Positions 62,053 to 64,000 of a stretch of 64,000 nucleotides of DNA are shown here, piece after piece; positions within the stretch are counted from its first letter, which is position 1, and each line of letters starts with the position of its first letter. The position numbers and the translations under genes were made by a program. The DNA lies in contig NZ_WHOL01000121.1 in assembly GCF_009745975.1 (NCBI RefSeq), positions 152,207 to 216,206 on the forward strand, given 5' to 3'. The notes under the pieces were generated by a model. That model was not told where the DNA came from and searched no databases. It was given only the letters and a program-made list of their open reading frames with translations. This stretch comes from Actinokineospora pegani (GTDB taxonomy: Bacteria; Actinomycetota; Actinomycetes; Mycobacteriales; Pseudonocardiaceae).

Positions 62053-63120
62053 GTGACCACCCATTTCCCGACCGTGCCCGCCCCGGACGCCGAGGCCCGG
62101 CGCGCCGCCGTGGCCCGCCAGGAGCGGCTGACCAAGCCCGCGGGGTCGCTGGGCCGCCTCGAGGAGCTGGGCGTGTGGGTGGCGGCCTGCCAGGGGCAGT
62201 GCCCGCCGCGGCCGTTCGCCCGGCCGCGCGTGGTGGTCTTCGCGGGCGACCACGGGGTCGCCGCGAACGGTGTGTCGGCGTTCCCCAGCGAGGTCACCGG
62301 GCAGATGGTGGCCAACTTCCTCACCGGCGGCGCCGCGGTCAACGTCCTGGCCGCGGTCGCCGGGGCGACCGTGCGCGTGGTGGACATGTCGGTCGACACC
62401 GACGGCGACGGCCTGCCCGACCAGGTCACCGCGCACAAGGTGCGCCGCTCGTCCGGCCCGGTGGACCGCGCGGACGCCCTGACCGACGAGGAGGTCGCCG
62501 CCGCCGTCGCCGCGGGCCGGGCGATCGCCGACGAGGAGGTCGACGCGGGCGCCGACCTGCTCATCGCGGGTGACATGGGCATCGGCAACACCACCCCCGC
62601 CTCGGTCATCATCGCCGCGCTGACCGGTGCGGAGCCCGTCGCCGTCGTGGGCCGCGGCACCGGCGTGGACGACCAGGGCTGGATGCGCAAGGCCGTCGCC
62701 ATCCGCGACGCGCTGCGCCGCGCCCGCCGGGTCTGCGACGACCCGGTGGCGCTGCTGCGGACCAGCGCGGGCGCCGACATCGCCGCCATGGCCGCGTTCC
62801 TGGCCCAGGCGGCGGTGCGCAAGACCCCGGTGATCCTCGACGGCCTCATCAGCGGCGCGGCGGCGCTGGTCGCCGAGGAGCTGGCCCCGGGCGCGTCGGC
62901 GTGGTGGGTCGCAGGCCACCGCTCCGTCGAGCCCGCGCACGACCTGGTGCTCGACCAGCTCGACCTGCGCCCGGTCCTGGAGATGGACCTGCGCCTGGGC
63001 GAGGGCTCCGGCGCGCTCGCCGCGCTGCCCCTGGTGGCCATGTCGGCACGGCTGCTCGCCGAGATGGCCACGTTCGAGGACGCGGGGGTCACCGGTCGCG
63101 ACATCCCCCTGCCCGAGTAG
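62053..63120 (+). CDS. cobT: Nicotinate-nucleotide--dimethylbenzimidazole phosphoribosyltransferase
   Basis: 355 residues. [40 protein letters not shown] and the C-terminal [19 protein letters not shown] with the catalytic glutamate are diagnostic for CobT. Makes alpha-ribazole phosphate, the lower ligand precursor of cobalamin. Between cobU and cobS with a 2-base gap to cobS. Confidence 0.96.
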   Translation: MTTHFPTVPAPDAEARRAAVARQERLTKPAGSLGRLEELGVWVAACQGQCPPRPFARPRVVVFAGDHGVAANGVSAFPSEVTGQMVANFLTGGAAVNVLAAVAGATVRVVDMSVDTDGDGLPDQVTAHKVRRSSGPVDRADALTDEEVAAAVAAGRAIADEEVDAGADLLIAGDMGIGNTTPASVIIAALTGAEPVAVVGRGTGVDDQGWMRKAVAIRDALRRARRVCDDPVALLRTSAGADIAAMAAFLAQAAVRKTPVILDGLISGAAALVAEELAPGASAWWVAGHRSVEPAHDLVLDQLDLRPVLEMDLRLGEGSGALAALPLVAMSARLLAEMATFEDAGVTGRDIPLPE

Positions 63121-63122
63121 CC

Positions 63123-63821
63123 GTGCGGCTCGCCTTCTCCTGGCTGACCGTCCTGCCGCTGCGCGTGTCCGATGTGGACAGGGCAGCCGCGGGCCGGGCG
63201 ATCGCGCTGGCCCCGGTGGTCGGCGTGGTCCTGGGGCTGCTGGCGGCGGGCGTGCTGTGGCTGCCGTTCCCGCCGCTGCTGGGCGGGCTGCTCGCGGTGG
63301 GCGCCCTCGCGCTGGCGACGCGGGGGATGCACGTGGACGGCGTGGCGGACACCGCCGACGGGCTGGGCTGCTACGGGCCGCCGGAGCGGGCGCTGGCGGT
63401 GATGAAGGCCGGGGACGTCGGGCCGTTCGGCGTGGTGGCGCTGCTGGTGCTGCTGGGGGTGCAGGCGGTGTCGATGGCCGCTGTGCCGTGGGAGGCGGTG
63501 GTGCTGGCCGTGGCGGCGGGGCGGGCCGCGTTCGCCGGGTGCTGCGTGCGGGGGGTGGTCGCGGCGCGGGCTGAGGGCTTGGGGGCGTTGGTCGCGGGGA
63601 CGCAGCGGGAGTGGGTGCCTGCGGCGTGGGGGGTGGTCCTGGCGGGTGCGGGGTGGTTCTTCGTCGGGGTGGGGGCGATTGTGGGGGTTGTGGTGGCGGG
63701 GGTGGTTGTGGCTGGGGTGGTGTGGCACACGGGGCGGCGGTTCGGCGGGGTCACCGGGGATGTGTTGGGGGCGTCGTGCGAGGTCGCGACGGCGGTGGTG
63801 TTGGTGGCTTGCACGGTGTGA
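63123..63821 (+). CDS. cobS: Adenosylcobinamide-GDP ribazoletransferase (cobalamin synthase)
   Basis: 232 residues, several membrane helices. LAFSWLTVLPLRVSDVDRAA at the start, the acidic metal motif MHVDGVADTADGLGCYGPPE (D-x-x-D pattern, about residues 66-85) and ALAVMKAGDVGPFGVVALLV are diagnostic for CobS. GTG 63123 directly after the cobT stop. Joins adenosylcobinamide-GDP and alpha-ribazole in the membrane. Confidence 0.94.
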   Translation: MRLAFSWLTVLPLRVSDVDRAAAGRAIALAPVVGVVLGLLAAGVLWLPFPPLLGGLLAVGALALATRGMHVDGVADTADGLGCYGPPERALAVMKAGDVGPFGVVALLVLLGVQAVSMAAVPWEAVVLAVAAGRAAFAGCCVRGVVAARAEGLGALVAGTQREWVPAAWGVVLAGAGWFFVGVGAIVGVVVAGVVVAGVVWHTGRRFGGVTGDVLGASCEVATAVVLVACTV

Positions 63822-64000
63822 GGCGGGGGTGCGGTGGAGTTGTCCACAGGCATGATCGACTTTGGGGTGCCGATCGGGTTAAGGCGGTAAAATGGGCTGA
63901 GGGACGCCCCCAGAGGTCAATGCCACTTACTTAGTGTTTTTTCCTGGTTGGGCGGGTGTGGTGGAGGGTTCGGGTGAGGGGGTCCGGTCGGTGTCGGCTT
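63822..64000. other. Right edge, no gene recognised
   Basis: 179 bases after cobS. A run GTTTTTTCC near 63940 follows ACTTACTTAGT and could belong to a weak terminator or an insertion-sequence end. No coding frame can be supported to the window edge. Confidence 0.35.

Overview
The window looks like a chromosome segment of a high-GC actinomycete, most probably of the Pseudonocardiaceae (Saccharothrix, Actinosynnema or Actinokineospora type). The reasons are the very GC-rich codon use, the qcrCAB/ctaE/ctaC/ctaF respiratory genes, asnB-adoK-erpA-glycerate kinase-DUF3043 and the cobUTS genes. The two ends carry a backbone I recognise from the Mycobacterium tuberculosis Rv2191-Rv2208 neighbourhood: the DEDD exonuclease/GIY-YIG gene at the left edge, and qcrBAC-ctaE, trpD, ctaFC, asnB, adoK, erpA, glycerate kinase, DUF3043 and cobTS at the right. 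About 40 kb of accessory DNA sits between the first of these genes and the rest.

Layout. 0-13 kb: the truncated exonuclease gene, a secreted protein, a serine-less alpha/beta-hydrolase-like protein, a LysR-NUDIX pair, endonuclease V, an orphan HSDR_N-type nuclease, a class F sortase with its probable substrate, a TetR/membrane-protein divergon, an AGCS amino-acid:cation symporter, a decayed GH1 glucosidase and two small membrane proteins. 13.1-13.9 kb: a graveyard of three gene fragments (AraC N-terminus, TPR protein, serine-recombinase C-terminus). 14.05-31.55 kb: one tightly coupled eight-gene operon that I identify as the restriction half of a Dpd (7-deazaguanine-in-DNA) system, in the order dpdE-F-G-H-I-J-K-D. 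It has three helicases, an AAA-like ATPase and a single-HKD phospholipase-D-like nuclease. No dpdA, dpdB, dpdC or preQ0 synthesis gene lies in the window. 31.7-32.7 kb: an IS30-family insertion sequence.

32.7-42.9 kb: an AICE-like integrative element. It runs from an 18-bp att-like site next to the IS30 to a matching site at the 3' end of a tRNA-Leu(GAG) gene. It holds an AT-rich orphan gene with a HEPN-type R-x4-H motif, a leftward cassette of small genes with an XRE repressor, a zinc-ribbon/XRE/TPR regulator, a creatininase-family protein, an FtsK/TraB-type DNA translocase followed by GGTAGA repeats, and a large serine recombinase whose 3' end is supplied by the tRNA gene. 43-45.4 kb: an Lrp-type ligand-binding protein, an MrcB_N/DUF3883 protein (probable modification-dependent restriction) and a lipoprotein beta-lactamase.

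45.5-64 kb: housekeeping. The bc1-aa3 respiratory genes, trpD, asnB, adoK, erpA, glycerate kinase, DUF3043, an aldo/keto reductase and the nucleotide-loop steps of cobalamin synthesis (cobU-cobT-cobS). Two related 163-bp and 90-bp MITE-like elements flanked by TA lie here, one of them supplying the last base of the trpD stop codon.

The main biological interest is the accessory zone read as a defence and mobile-DNA island: a Dpd restriction module without its modification enzymes, neighbouring HEPN, HSDR_N and MrcB-type candidates, and an integrative element parked beside them. All identifications come from reading motifs, gene order and lengths; no database search was run.
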